In this document: positions 27,301-36,150 of the stretch, one piece after another
Layout: the number at the start of each line of letters is the position of its first letter
Position numbering within the stretch: position 1 is the first letter of the stretch
Source: Candidatus Methanarcanum hacksteinii
GTDB taxonomy: Archaea > Thermoplasmatota > Thermoplasmata > Methanomassiliicoccales > Methanomethylophilaceae
Length of the DNA: 64,000 nt
Reading direction: 5' to 3'
Assembly: GCA_006954405.1 (NCBI GenBank)
Contig: LVVQ01000001.1
Coordinates: 434,001-498,000 of the forward strand
The notes under the pieces: model-generated
The model's database searches: none
What the model saw: the letters and a program-made list of their open reading frames with translations, nothing else
Told to the model about the DNA's origin: nothing
Translations under genes and position numbers: made by a program

Positions 27301-29322
27301 ATGATAATGGATTACGCATGGCTTATACCCTGCCTTCCGATCCTGTGCTTCGTCATAGTCGGTCTGTTAGGCTGGAAGATGCGCGAAGGTGGCGGATTCG
27401 TCGCTATCCTCGGTGCAGCAGCAGCCTGTGTGCTGTCAATACTCGTCGCCTATGAGTTCATCTCAGGCGATTACACAAGCTACACGTATGACATGAAATG
27501 GCTGATCATCGGTAATTTCGAGATCAACTTCGGAGTCTACATCGACGGCCTTACATGCATAATGATGCTGTTCTCGTCATTCATCTCCACGATGATCTTC
27601 GTGTACTCCATCGGATACATGGATGATCAGGGTGCGAAGAAGACGAGGTACTACGGTGAGATCTCACTCTTCCTTACAGGAATGCTTGGACTCATCGTCT
27701 CAAGCAACTTCCTCCAGATGTTCATCTTCTGGGAGATCATGGGACTCTGTTCCTACCTCCTGATCGGATTCTGGAGCTACGACCATCCTGAAGCCAAGGA
27801 GAAATCATCGGCCGCAAAGAAGGCTTTCCTCGTTACACGTGCAGGTGATGTCTGTCTTATGGGTGGACTGTTCATCATGCTCTACCTCTTCAAATCACTC
27901 GACTATGTCAACATCTTCGACATGTCAGCGATCCAGAGCGTAGCTGCAAGCGAGCCTATCCTCCTCACACTCGCAGGACTTCTCGTCTTCGGTGGTGTGA
28001 TCGGTAAGAGCGCACAGTTCCCTCTGCACGACTGGTTGCCGGATGCGATGGCTGGTCCTACGACCGTCTCCGCACTTATCCACGCAGCAACGATGGTCAA
28101 GGCCGGAGTATATCTCACGGCAAGGGCGATGCCCCTCTACGTTTTCAACGCAGAGTACGGACAGAACGTGCTTCTGTTCATCGGTTTCATCGGTGGATTC
28201 ACTGCAATATTCGCAGCATCGATGGCACTCAACAATTTCAACATCAAGAAAGTGCTCGCATACTCAACACTCTCACAGCTCGGTTACATGATCCTAGCTC
28301 TCGGAGCAGGAGGATGGTTGATGGCTGAAGGCTATGCCACAGGCGACCACCACCTCATCGCACTCGGAGCACTCGGTTACCTTGCAGGTGTCTTCCACAT
28401 GCTGAACCACGCGTTCTTCAAGGGTCTCCTGTTCCTTTGTTCCGGATCGGTCATCCACTGTACCGGTACGGAGGACATGCGCCTCATGGGCGGACTGCTC
28501 AAGAAGATCCCGGTCACAGGTTGGACGATGCTCTGTGGATGTATCTCCATCGCCGGAGTCCCGATCTTCAGCGGATTCTGGTCCAAGGATATGGTCCTCG
28601 AGGCAGCCATGAATGCAGGATCGAACGGAGAGACATTCTTCGTCGTGCTCTTCGCACTCGGAATCGTCACAGCGTTCATGACAGCATTCTACATGTTCCG
28701 TATGTGGTTCATGACATTCACCGGAGAACCCGGAGAGAATGCAAAGCACTGTCACCATGAATCGAAGATCATGGTATCACCTCTTGTGATCCTTGCGGTA
28801 TTCGCACTGTTCTCAGGACTCCTCGTGTTCGCAGGACTCGGCTCCCTCGTGGAGAACGCACTCACTGCCATGGGATTCCCCAGCATCGAGATGGAGACCG
28901 GAGAAGAGATCGCAGAGGCAATCTTCTCGAACGTATGGACATACGTATCCATCGCACTCGCATTGATCGGTATCCTTCTTGCGTACCTCATGTACACCAG
29001 GAAGGCCATCAACCCCGGAAAGTTCAACAGGAACGGAGAGTCTGCATTGTACAAGCTCCTTGCTAACAGGTACTTCTTCCCTCAGCTCTATGATCAGATC
29101 TCATGGAAGCTCGGTGCAGGTATAGCAAAGGGTGTGGATGCATTCGACAGGAACATCATCGACGGCACGGTCAACGGCCTGTCCAACGCAGTCATCGGAA
29201 GCGGTGACGTCGTCAGCAGGATGGAGACTGGACACGTACGTGACTACGCAACGGTCGTCGTTGCAGGAGTCGTGGTCCTGATTCTCGTATTCGCGATCGT
29301 ATTCTGTGCGGGAGGTATGTAA
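27301..29322 (+). CDS. fpoL: Fpo/Nuo-type antiporter-like subunit L
   Basis: The 673-residue polytopic protein is the largest antiporter-like subunit. Landmarks are FWEIMGLCSYLLIGFW with the helix-5 glutamate, HDWLPDAMAGPTTVSALIHA and VKAGVYL. A C-terminal extension of about 150 residues includes the lateral helix region and a final membrane helix. It translocates protons in the membrane arm. ATG 27301 follows GAGGTGGTAAAC; GTG 27292 is a weaker alternative. Confidence 0.96.
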   Translation: MIMDYAWLIPCLPILCFVIVGLLGWKMREGGGFVAILGAAAACVLSILVAYEFISGDYTSYTYDMKWLIIGNFEINFGVYIDGLTCIMMLFSSFISTMIFVYSIGYMDDQGAKKTRYYGEISLFLTGMLGLIVSSNFLQMFIFWEIMGLCSYLLIGFWSYDHPEAKEKSSAAKKAFLVTRAGDVCLMGGLFIMLYLFKSLDYVNIFDMSAIQSVAASEPILLTLAGLLVFGGVIGKSAQFPLHDWLPDAMAGPTTVSALIHAATMVKAGVYLTARAMPLYVFNAEYGQNVLLFIGFIGGFTAIFAASMALNNFNIKKVLAYSTLSQLGYMILALGAGGWLMAEGYATGDHHLIALGALGYLAGVFHMLNHAFFKGLLFLCSGSVIHCTGTEDMRLMGGLLKKIPVTGWTMLCGCISIAGVPIFSGFWSKDMVLEAAMNAGSNGETFFVVLFALGIVTAFMTAFYMFRMWFMTFTGEPGENAKHCHHESKIMVSPLVILAVFALFSGLLVFAGLGSLVENALTAMGFPSIEMETGEEIAEAIFSNVWTYVSIALALIGILLAYLMYTRKAINPGKFNRNGESALYKLLANRYFFPQLYDQISWKLGAGIAKGVDAFDRNIIDGTVNGLSNAVIGSGDVVSRMETGHVRDYATVVVAGVVVLILVFAIVFCAGGM

Positions 29323-29323
29323 A

Positions 29324-30817
29324 ATGGATATGTTGATATTCCTACTCGCAATCCCGTTGATCGGAGCCGTTCTTACGCTCCTTATGGGCAATGAGAGAGC
29401 AAAATACGCAAAATTCGTCGCATTGGCATTCTCTGCGGCAACACTCGTCATCGCAGTGGCGCTCCTCTTCATGCAGGACGATTACGCTACAATGGGCATG
29501 AACGAGGTCTGGATCAAGACTGACTTCTTCCAGTTCAACTTCAAGCTTGCGATAGACGGACTCAGCATCCTCATGGTATTCCTCACGGCACTCCTTGTGT
29601 TCGTCGTAGGATTATTCTCATACGAGGAGAACGACAGACCGAACTACTACCACACGTTGCTCCTTCTCATGGAGCTCGGACTCATGGGAGTCTACCTCTC
29701 GGCAGACTACTTCCTCTTCTACATCATGTGGGAGGTAACACTGATTCCGATGTACTTCATGATCTCATGGTACGGAGGACCACGCAGACACTACTCTGCG
29801 ATCAAGTTCTTCATCTACACGCACGTGGCATCGCTCGTGATGTTGCTCGGTATCTTCATCATGGTCTTCACAGCCGGAGGCAACTTCGACTTCGCAGCAG
29901 TGACCGACTACATGAGCACCAACACGGACAAGTGGTTCCAGACCGCAGTCTTCGGATTGCTGTTCTTCGGATTCATCGTCAAGATGCCTATCGTTCCGTT
30001 CCACACATGGCTTCCGGATGCACACGTCGAGGCACCTACCGGAGGATCAGTCCTTCTGGCCGGTGTCATGCTTAAGATGGGTTCCTATGGTATCATAAGG
30101 ATCTGTCTCGAGAACTTCAAGATCGGTGCAGTCGAGTGGCAGTGGGTGATGATCATCCTCGGTATCATCTCGATGATCTACGGTGCATACGCATGTATCG
30201 GACAGACCGATCTGAAGAAGATGGTAGCATACTCATCTATCAGTCACATGGGTATGGTGCTCCTCGGTATCGGATGTCTCTCGGAGATCGGTATCGAATT
30301 CGCTGTCTTCCAGATGTTCGCACACGGACTCATCACCGCTATCCTCTTCATGGTCTGCGGTCTTGCAGGACACAACATCGGAACGAGAGAGATCCCTCTC
30401 CTCGGTGGACTGGCAACGAAGATGCCTAAGTGGGCATTCTTCATGATGTTCGGATTCATGGCATCACTCGGTCTTCCCGGTCTTGTCGGATTCGTCGCAG
30501 AGTTCGGTATCCTGTACGCATTCTGGGAGTTCATCGCGAACACGCCTCAGATGTGGATGCTCGTATTCGGAATGCTCTCGATGATGCTCACAGCAGGTTA
30601 CTACCTCTGGGCAATGCAGAGGACACTCTTCGGAGACCTCACGACAAAGATCGACTTCGAGCACGGTGTACACGGTGGACCTGTCCACGATATCAGCAAG
30701 TATGAGTTCGCAGCAATGGCGATCATGATCGTATTGATCGCATTCTTCGGAATCATGCCTGACTACGCAACACGTTTCATCGAGGGCTATGTCTCGATGT
30801 TCGCGGGGGTGTTCTGA
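29324..30817 (+). CDS. fpoM: Fpo/Nuo-type antiporter-like subunit M
   Basis: The 497-residue polytopic protein is of NuoM type. It has MWEVTLIPMYFMISWYGG with the key glutamate of helix 5, HTWLPDAHVEAPTGGSVLLA and LKMGSYGIIRI. GGGAGG lies upstream of ATG 29324. Its TGA shares a base with the ATG of fpoN. Confidence 0.96.
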   Translation: MDMLIFLLAIPLIGAVLTLLMGNERAKYAKFVALAFSAATLVIAVALLFMQDDYATMGMNEVWIKTDFFQFNFKLAIDGLSILMVFLTALLVFVVGLFSYEENDRPNYYHTLLLLMELGLMGVYLSADYFLFYIMWEVTLIPMYFMISWYGGPRRHYSAIKFFIYTHVASLVMLLGIFIMVFTAGGNFDFAAVTDYMSTNTDKWFQTAVFGLLFFGFIVKMPIVPFHTWLPDAHVEAPTGGSVLLAGVMLKMGSYGIIRICLENFKIGAVEWQWVMIILGIISMIYGAYACIGQTDLKKMVAYSSISHMGMVLLGIGCLSEIGIEFAVFQMFAHGLITAILFMVCGLAGHNIGTREIPLLGGLATKMPKWAFFMMFGFMASLGLPGLVGFVAEFGILYAFWEFIANTPQMWMLVFGMLSMMLTAGYYLWAMQRTLFGDLTTKIDFEHGVHGGPVHDISKYEFAAMAIMIVLIAFFGIMPDYATRFIEGYVSMFAGVF

Positions 30818-32313
30818 TGGACGTATCATTCCTAACAACTATCTTCAGCGATGCACTGCCAATAGCACCTGAGCTGATCGTGATCGTCGGTGCATTGATC
30901 GCACCGTTGTTCTACTTCATCACGAAGGACGGAAAATGGTCAGCGATCATCGCAGAGATCGCTATCATCCTCGCAGCAGCAGTTGCAGCGATTGCACTTG
31001 CAGAGGAAAGCATACAGGGCACATACATGGGCCTGTTCAGCCTCGATGCATTCTCGGCATTGATGATGATCCTCTTCCTTACGGTAGTAGGTCTTGTGAT
31101 CTTCATCTCGCCTCAGAGTGCAGAGACAACGAAACGCTCCGCCGGTGAGTACTACGCGCTCTTGCTCGTCGCACTCGCAGGTATGCTCTTCGTTGCAAGC
31201 TCGAACAACCTCCTGACGATCTTCATCGGTGTCGAGACTGTGAGTATCTCCTCATATGCTCTCGCAGCAATGAAGAAGAACGACCCGAGGGCAGCCGAAG
31301 CAGGTGTCAAATACCTGATTATCGGAGGTCTCTCCTCAGGACTCACACTCTACGGTATCTCAATGATCTATGGTCTCACCGGAAGCATCAATCTCGCAGA
31401 GATTGGCGAATCGATCGGTGCGATGGACTCATGGAACTTCCCGTTCCTGATCGGTCTCATCGCAATGATCGCTGGTTACGGATTCAAGATCTCGGCAGTA
31501 CCGTTCCACATGTGGGCACCTGATGTGTACGAGGGTGCATCGACACCTGTCTCGACATTCCTGGCAACAGGTTCGAAGAAGATGGGATTCGTCGTGCTCT
31601 TCAAGATCTTCCTCGTGCTGTTCGTAGTCGCGAACGCAACGAAATTCGGAACGGAGGAGATGCAGTACATCTTCGCCTTCATCGCAGCCATCACGATGAC
31701 TGTCGGTAACATCGTTGCGATATCACAGGAGAACATCAAGAGGATGCTCGCATACTCGAGTATCGCTCAGGCCGGTTACATCATGATCGCTCTTGCGGTC
31801 ATGAGTCAGTACGCACTGACTGGTGGTCTCTTCCACATGTTCACACACGTGTTCATGAAGGGAGGAGCATTCATCATCGTCGCAGCATTGATCACAGCAG
31901 GTCTCGGAGAGAATATCTCCGACTACAAGGGACTCGCAAAGAGGGCACCGTTGGTTTCAGCATGTATGCTGATCTTCCTGTTCTCGCTCGCAGGTATCCC
32001 GCCACTCGCTGGTTTCATGTCGAAGTTCGTTCTCTTCTCGAGTGCGATCTTCGTCGACGGTGCTGTAGTCACCAAATGGCTCTGGCTCGGTCTCATCGCA
32101 GTCCTGAACTCAGCTATCTCACTGTACTACTACGCAAGGGTCGTCAAGGCCATGTACGTGGATGCAGGAGAGAGCACAGAGAGGATCAAGATCAAACCAA
32201 CACACACGATCGCAATGTTGATCTGTGTCGTTTTCGTGATCTACCTCGGTGTGTTCCCGGACGCATTGATCGACGCATGTGCAAAAGCAGCAGAGGTTCT
32301 GTTCACACTCTGA
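30817..32313 (+). CDS. fpoN: Fpo/Nuo-type antiporter-like subunit N
   Basis: The 498-residue polytopic protein is of NuoN type, with FIGVETVSISSYALAAMKK, PFHMWAPDVYEGASTPVSTF and the helix-7/8 lysine in TGSKKMGF. It is the last gene of the run; neither fpoO nor fpoF follows. A perfect hairpin ends the operon 8 nt after the stop. Confidence 0.96.
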   Translation: MDVSFLTTIFSDALPIAPELIVIVGALIAPLFYFITKDGKWSAIIAEIAIILAAAVAAIALAEESIQGTYMGLFSLDAFSALMMILFLTVVGLVIFISPQSAETTKRSAGEYYALLLVALAGMLFVASSNNLLTIFIGVETVSISSYALAAMKKNDPRAAEAGVKYLIIGGLSSGLTLYGISMIYGLTGSINLAEIGESIGAMDSWNFPFLIGLIAMIAGYGFKISAVPFHMWAPDVYEGASTPVSTFLATGSKKMGFVVLFKIFLVLFVVANATKFGTEEMQYIFAFIAAITMTVGNIVAISQENIKRMLAYSSIAQAGYIMIALAVMSQYALTGGLFHMFTHVFMKGGAFIIVAALITAGLGENISDYKGLAKRAPLVSACMLIFLFSLAGIPPLAGFMSKFVLFSSAIFVDGAVVTKWLWLGLIAVLNSAISLYYYARVVKAMYVDAGESTERIKIKPTHTIAMLICVVFVIYLGVFPDALIDACAKAAEVLFTL

Positions 32314-32320
32314 TGTGAAC

Positions 32321-32344
32321 GATCGGGCCGGTAACGGCCCGATC
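32321..32344 (+). terminator. Perfect 10-bp hairpin at the end of the fpo operon
   Basis: GATCGGGCCG and CGGCCCGATC flank the tetraloop GTAA, a GNRA-type loop, starting 8 nt after the fpoN stop. A short pyrimidine-rich stretch and AT-rich sequence follow. It is the strongest hairpin near the end of the operon and may stop transcription or protect the 3' end of the mRNA. Confidence 0.65.
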
Positions 32345-32471
32345 CCCAAACATCTTCAATATAATTCTACGGTCGATTCAATTAGTCCAATGAGATTGTA
32401 CGTGAATGTCCGATAGGACAATGTCCGCTCGCTGGAAAAGAGTTTAAGTACGTCATTACTATCAGCACACG

Positions 32472-33437
32472 ATGGCACAGGCCTGGTATGATACGATATC
32501 CAAAGAACTCATCATGATAGAAGATGAGATTCATTCGGTGATCCACTCCAACAATGAGGAGCTCAATGCGATGTGTCACTATACCATCGATTCAGGCGGT
32601 AAGAGGATCAGACCTGCCATGTGTGTCCTCGCATATCTGGCATGCGGAGGGAAGGACGTATCAAAAGCAGTATCATTGGGTTCTGCCTATGAGATCGTCC
32701 ATACAGCATCTCTCATTCACGATGATATCAACGATAAGAGTGAGATCAGGCGTGGAAGGAGGACACTTCATAAGGAATTCTGTGTGAGCAAGGCCATAGT
32801 CGCCGGCGACTACATGATGGCAAAAGGCTTCCAGGCATTGGGGGCTACAAGCAACGACATCGTGGATGTGATCGTCGAGGCCGCATCACGTATGAGCGAA
32901 GGTGAGTTCATACAGAAGGATTTCGAACACATCACCAAGGTCACCGAGGATGATTATTATGAGATCATCAACGGCAAGACCTCGAAGCTCATAGAGGCAT
33001 GTGCGAAATCAGGAGCATTCCTCGCGGATGCCGAAGACAGATATGTCGATGCCATTGGGGATTACGCTCACGGTATCGGTATGGCATTCCAGATGATCGA
33101 TGATACCTTGGATGTCATCGGAGACATTAATAATACAGGTAAGAGGGTAGGATTGGACCTCATCGAAGGTAAACCTACCTTGCCGACGATCCTTGCGATG
33201 AGCGACCCTACATATGGGCCGAGGATAGCAGAGGTCTTCATGAAGACGGAGCCTTCTGAGGAAGAGGTATACGAGGCATTGACGCTCATCAGAAAGACGG
33301 ATGCCATAGAACTCTGCAGACAGAAGGCGGAAGCGATAATCGATGAGGCTATCGAAAGGATCATGACGATACCTGAGTCGGTATACAGGGATTCTTTCGT
33401 CTCTCTCGCTAAGTATATCATACTCCGTGATAGGTGA
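32472..33437 (+). CDS. idsA: Polyprenyl (geranylgeranyl-type) diphosphate synthase
   Basis: The 321-residue trans-prenyltransferase has the two Asp-rich motifs HDDINDKSEIRRGRRT (about residue 82) and DDTLDVIGD (about residue 210), and GGKRIRP near residue 42. It condenses isopentenyl diphosphate with allylic primers for ether lipids or the side chain of the membrane electron carrier. A TTTAAG box lies 27 nt before ATG 32472, suggesting a leaderless transcript. A geranylgeranyl reductase overlaps the end, so the two are probably one lipid operon. Chain length cannot be read with confidence. Confidence 0.92.
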   Translation: MAQAWYDTISKELIMIEDEIHSVIHSNNEELNAMCHYTIDSGGKRIRPAMCVLAYLACGGKDVSKAVSLGSAYEIVHTASLIHDDINDKSEIRRGRRTLHKEFCVSKAIVAGDYMMAKGFQALGATSNDIVDVIVEAASRMSEGEFIQKDFEHITKVTEDDYYEIINGKTSKLIEACAKSGAFLADAEDRYVDAIGDYAHGIGMAFQMIDDTLDVIGDINNTGKRVGLDLIEGKPTLPTILAMSDPTYGPRIAEVFMKTEPSEEEVYEALTLIRKTDAIELCRQKAEAIIDEAIERIMTIPESVYRDSFVSLAKYIILRDR

Positions 33438-33442
33438 TCCAT

Positions 33443-34537
33443 ATGGATAGGCTTACCACAGACATACTCGTTGTGGGTTCTGGTCCCGCTGGTTCCACCG
33501 TTGCTAAGTATGCAGCAGAGAAAGGCGTACAAGTGACATTCATCGAGAGAAGGCACGAGGTCGGTGTGCCTGTCAGATGCGGTGAATTCTTGCCTGATGT
33601 CGACGAGATAAGGACGATGTTCCCTCTCGCTGACGATGTTGAGGGTACGTTCGATCTCCCTAGTGAGATGAAGCTTGTCGAGACCGACAGGATAAGATTG
33701 GTGAACCCTAAGAACAAGGCCACCGACATCCCGATGAACGGATACACGATAGATCGTGACAGATATGATCAATATCTTGCCGATGAAGCGATCAGATCGG
33801 GTGCGACACTCATCAAGGATTGTCTTTTCAAGAATATCGATGGTAACAAAGCTATCACCACTCAGGGTGAGATCGAGTACAAAGTGATCATCGGTGCCGA
33901 TGGGCCTGGTTCACGCGTAGCGAGGTCATTGGGTCTTCAGAGGAATCATCGTCCGTATCCTGCGGTAACAGCACAGGCTAAGGGGGATTTCGATCCTATC
34001 GTCGTGATGTACTTCGGAGGCATAGCGCCTGGTGCGTACAGTTGGATAATACCTAAGAAAGGTCAGGCTAACGTAGGCGTTGGATTCTCACCTAAGTTTG
34101 CAGATGGTACACTTAGCGAATATTTCGATAAATTCGCTAAGAAGAACAATTTCGACATAATCACAAAGATTGAAGGCAAACATGTGCCTTCGGAAGGCCC
34201 GATACCTAAGACCGTATCTGGTAACGGTATGGTCGTTGGTGATGCTGCAGGTCATGTCATATCCGTGAACGGAGGGGGAATACCTTTGGCCCGTATCGCA
34301 GGCCGTATCTGCGGGAATGTAGCTGCAGATAATATCACCTCAGGACGTCCTCTTCAGGATTATGAAGTGGAATGGCGCAGAGTGATGGAGAAGCCATTGA
34401 AGACTGCGGCATTCAATAAGAAATTGGCAGATACCTTCGCATTCAGCGGACCTGAATGGATGGTCACCATGTGCATGGGCATACTCGGAAAGAGACGTAT
34501 GAACAATCTCATCAGATGCAAACGCATCTTCCCGTGA
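33443..34537 (+). CDS. Digeranylgeranylglycerophospholipid reductase-like flavoprotein
   Basis: The 364-residue FAD enzyme has ILVVGSGPAGSTVAKYAAEKG at the N-terminus, PVRCGEFL, and VVGDAAGHVISVNGGGIPLA at about residue 270. All are typical of archaeal geranylgeranyl reductases that saturate the isoprenoid chains of ether lipids. ATG 33443 was chosen because GGTGA lies 6 nt before it and the motif follows directly. The partner prenyl synthase upstream supports this role more firmly than for the paralogue at 5220. Confidence 0.9.
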   Translation: MDRLTTDILVVGSGPAGSTVAKYAAEKGVQVTFIERRHEVGVPVRCGEFLPDVDEIRTMFPLADDVEGTFDLPSEMKLVETDRIRLVNPKNKATDIPMNGYTIDRDRYDQYLADEAIRSGATLIKDCLFKNIDGNKAITTQGEIEYKVIIGADGPGSRVARSLGLQRNHRPYPAVTAQAKGDFDPIVVMYFGGIAPGAYSWIIPKKGQANVGVGFSPKFADGTLSEYFDKFAKKNNFDIITKIEGKHVPSEGPIPKTVSGNGMVVGDAAGHVISVNGGGIPLARIAGRICGNVAADNITSGRPLQDYEVEWRRVMEKPLKTAAFNKKLADTFAFSGPEWMVTMCMGILGKRRMNNLIRCKRIFP

Positions 34538-34538
34538 T

Positions 34539-35006
34539 TCATCTCTTCCTGTGGGATCTCATGGGCGATCCGCATATAGGGCATTCATCCATCTTCTCTT
34601 TGTACCATTTCTTGCATCCGATGCATTGGTAGTTCCATCTCTCTACCTTCTTGATGCCTTTGGTACCGATGGCTTTGTAATCGATGCCCATTCTTGCGCA
34701 TACGTTCTGTATGGAGAAGTCGTCGGAGTAGACGGTGCCTTGAAGATCCAATCCCAATGCGATGACGGTCATATCGACAGGAGATAATCTGCCTAGGTCA
34801 CCGCTTTTCTTCGCCTCATCCTCTACCTTCTTCAATGATGTTTGTGTGCAATCCGATGTGCGGAGCATATCTCCCCAGAGATCCAATCTTGGATCCTTGT
34901 ATTTTCTCAATTCGTCGATCACACCAGGCGGACAGATGCATTCCTCTTCAGGAAGGTTCTCCATGGAGAATAATGCGGAACTGTCAAGGATGATTACCAT
35001 GCGCAT
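34539..35006 (-). CDS. nob1: rRNA endonuclease Nob1 (PIN domain plus zinc ribbon)
   Basis: The 155-residue protein joins a PIN domain, with acidic residues in ILDSSAL, LSPVDMTVIAL and VYSDDFSIQN, to a C-terminal zinc ribbon with CIGCKKWY and CPICGSP. This is the Nob1 architecture, which cuts the 3' end of 16S rRNA precursor. ATG 35000 (MVIILDSS) is an equally plausible start. It converges with the geranylgeranyl reductase with almost no spacer. Confidence 0.92.
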   Translation of the reverse strand: MRMVIILDSSALFSMENLPEEECICPPGVIDELRKYKDPRLDLWGDMLRTSDCTQTSLKKVEDEAKKSGDLGRLSPVDMTVIALGLDLQGTVYSDDFSIQNVCARMGIDYKAIGTKGIKKVERWNYQCIGCKKWYKEKMDECPICGSPMRSHRKR

Positions 35007-35063
35007 AGGAAGTATGGCATGGATAAAAATGTGATGTGGGACCGAAGTCCCAACAAAAGTGTT

Positions 35064-35531
35064 TCAGCTCTTCATGTAGAAGTTGAGGCCACTGCCGATG
35101 ACTGCGAGTGCACCGCTAGCGATCATCATCCATGCGCCGGCCTCAGCATAGTCGAACATCTTGTATCCGCTGAAGAGTTCCCATGTTCCCCATACGACGA
35201 CGAGGATGATGACCAGGATACCGAATATGAGTGATGCAGTGTTCCTGATCTTGGAGTCTATCTTCACACCGACCATAGGAAGTACATTGAGAACTGCGAT
35301 CAGGATTGCAACTATCCATGCAATGAGAGGGCAGAGTCTCTGGAAGTCGTCTGTCTTAAGATCCTCAGTGGCGAATTCCATTCCCGTGTATGTCTTCGAA
35401 AGTGCTGTGATGAAGATATCGACACTGAAATCGAACCATGTGAGGAATATCGCGATGATACCGATCAATGCTCCGAGAAGGATCAAGAGGGTACCGATCG
35501 AGAATGGTCCTACCATATTCTTATTTGCCAT
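35064..35531 (-). CDS. Hypothetical four-helix membrane protein
   Basis: The 155-residue protein has four predicted membrane helices (about residues 10-30, 66-88, 97-117 and 130-152). An outward loop of about 35 polar residues lies between helices 1 and 2. No family is recognised. AGAAGGGAATTAAA precedes the ATG, and a palindromic 16-base element (ACCGTCC-GT-GGACGGT, 35547-35562) lies in its 5' region, possibly a regulatory hairpin or operator. It stands alone, upstream of Nob1 by 57 nt. Confidence 0.75.
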   Translation of the reverse strand: MANKNMVGPFSIGTLLILLGALIGIIAIFLTWFDFSVDIFITALSKTYTGMEFATEDLKTDDFQRLCPLIAWIVAILIAVLNVLPMVGVKIDSKIRNTASLIFGILVIILVVVWGTWELFSGYKMFDYAEAGAWMMIASGALAVIGSGLNFYMKS

Positions 35532-35844
35532 TTTAATTCCCTTCTGACCGTCCGTGGACGGTACGGGATTATATTGAACAACGCACTATTAAAACTATCT
35601 TATTTCGACAATCGGTGATTTATTTATCACAAAAGGATAAATATTGTGGATTGAAAAATAAGTAAAGATCATTATTTCCTTACTATAGCCAGAATGATTT
35701 ATCAAATAATTTTCGTGATTGAACAAAACATAAGTCACATGTTTTTCTTTTACCATCTGGTTCATTTATTTTGACTATTGGATCGATGTCGATTATTTTT
35801 ATTTTGGTCGTAATAGTTTTATATGACATAAGGCTAATAAGAGT
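35532..35844. other. AT-rich intergenic region without genes
   Basis: I see no credible gene here. It holds the promoter region of the membrane protein on the minus strand, including the ACCGTCC/GGACGGT palindrome. Further on, TTTTATAT at 35817-35824 would place a plus-strand transcript start near 35845, at the 5' edge of the structured leader of the surface protein gene. Confidence 0.5.
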
Positions 35845-36150
35845 ATGGTATGTATTCTAAGGTCTATAGTCTGAATAGCTAATCGGGCTGATGATCTGGG
35901 AACGGCATACCATGAACGGGAGTTGTGTTATCACTCTCTTAATGAAACACGGAGCTGCAGAGAAATGGGACTTATGTTTTGTTCAATCACCGTGAATGAA
36001 GATAATAGAACCTTCTCCGGCGACTTCGAAAGGTGTGTAGAGCACCTTCAATTCGCTCCCGTTCGGAATACTTTAGCACCAGTTGGTGCAAACGCCGGGA
36101 GGTTCAGATCACCAAGCCTCTCGACGTATCTCCGAGAGAGGTAGAATAAA
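35845..36150 (+). promoter_or_regulatory. Structured 5' leader with sequestered Shine-Dalgarno
   Basis: The leader of about 300 nt before the surface protein can fold as follows. ATGGTATG (35845-35852) pairs with CATACCAT (35906-35913). CTCCGGCG (36015-36022) pairs with CGCCGGGAG (36093-36101), enclosing hairpins AAGGTG/CACCTT (36030-36048) and GCACC/GGTGC (36076-36089). The same strand CGGGAG can instead pair with CTCCCG (36056-36061), giving two exclusive folds. Finally CCTCTC (36117-36122) pairs with GAGAGG (36136-36141), which is the only Shine-Dalgarno before ATG 36151. This layout suggests riboswitch- or thermosensor-like translation control; the ligand is unknown, and no known riboswitch core was recognised. 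Confidence 0.5.

Noticed and set aside
35923..36144. 73-codon open frame before the surface protein
   Set aside because: It lies in a densely base-paired leader, has no Shine-Dalgarno and no recognisable composition; the RNA structure explains the region better.
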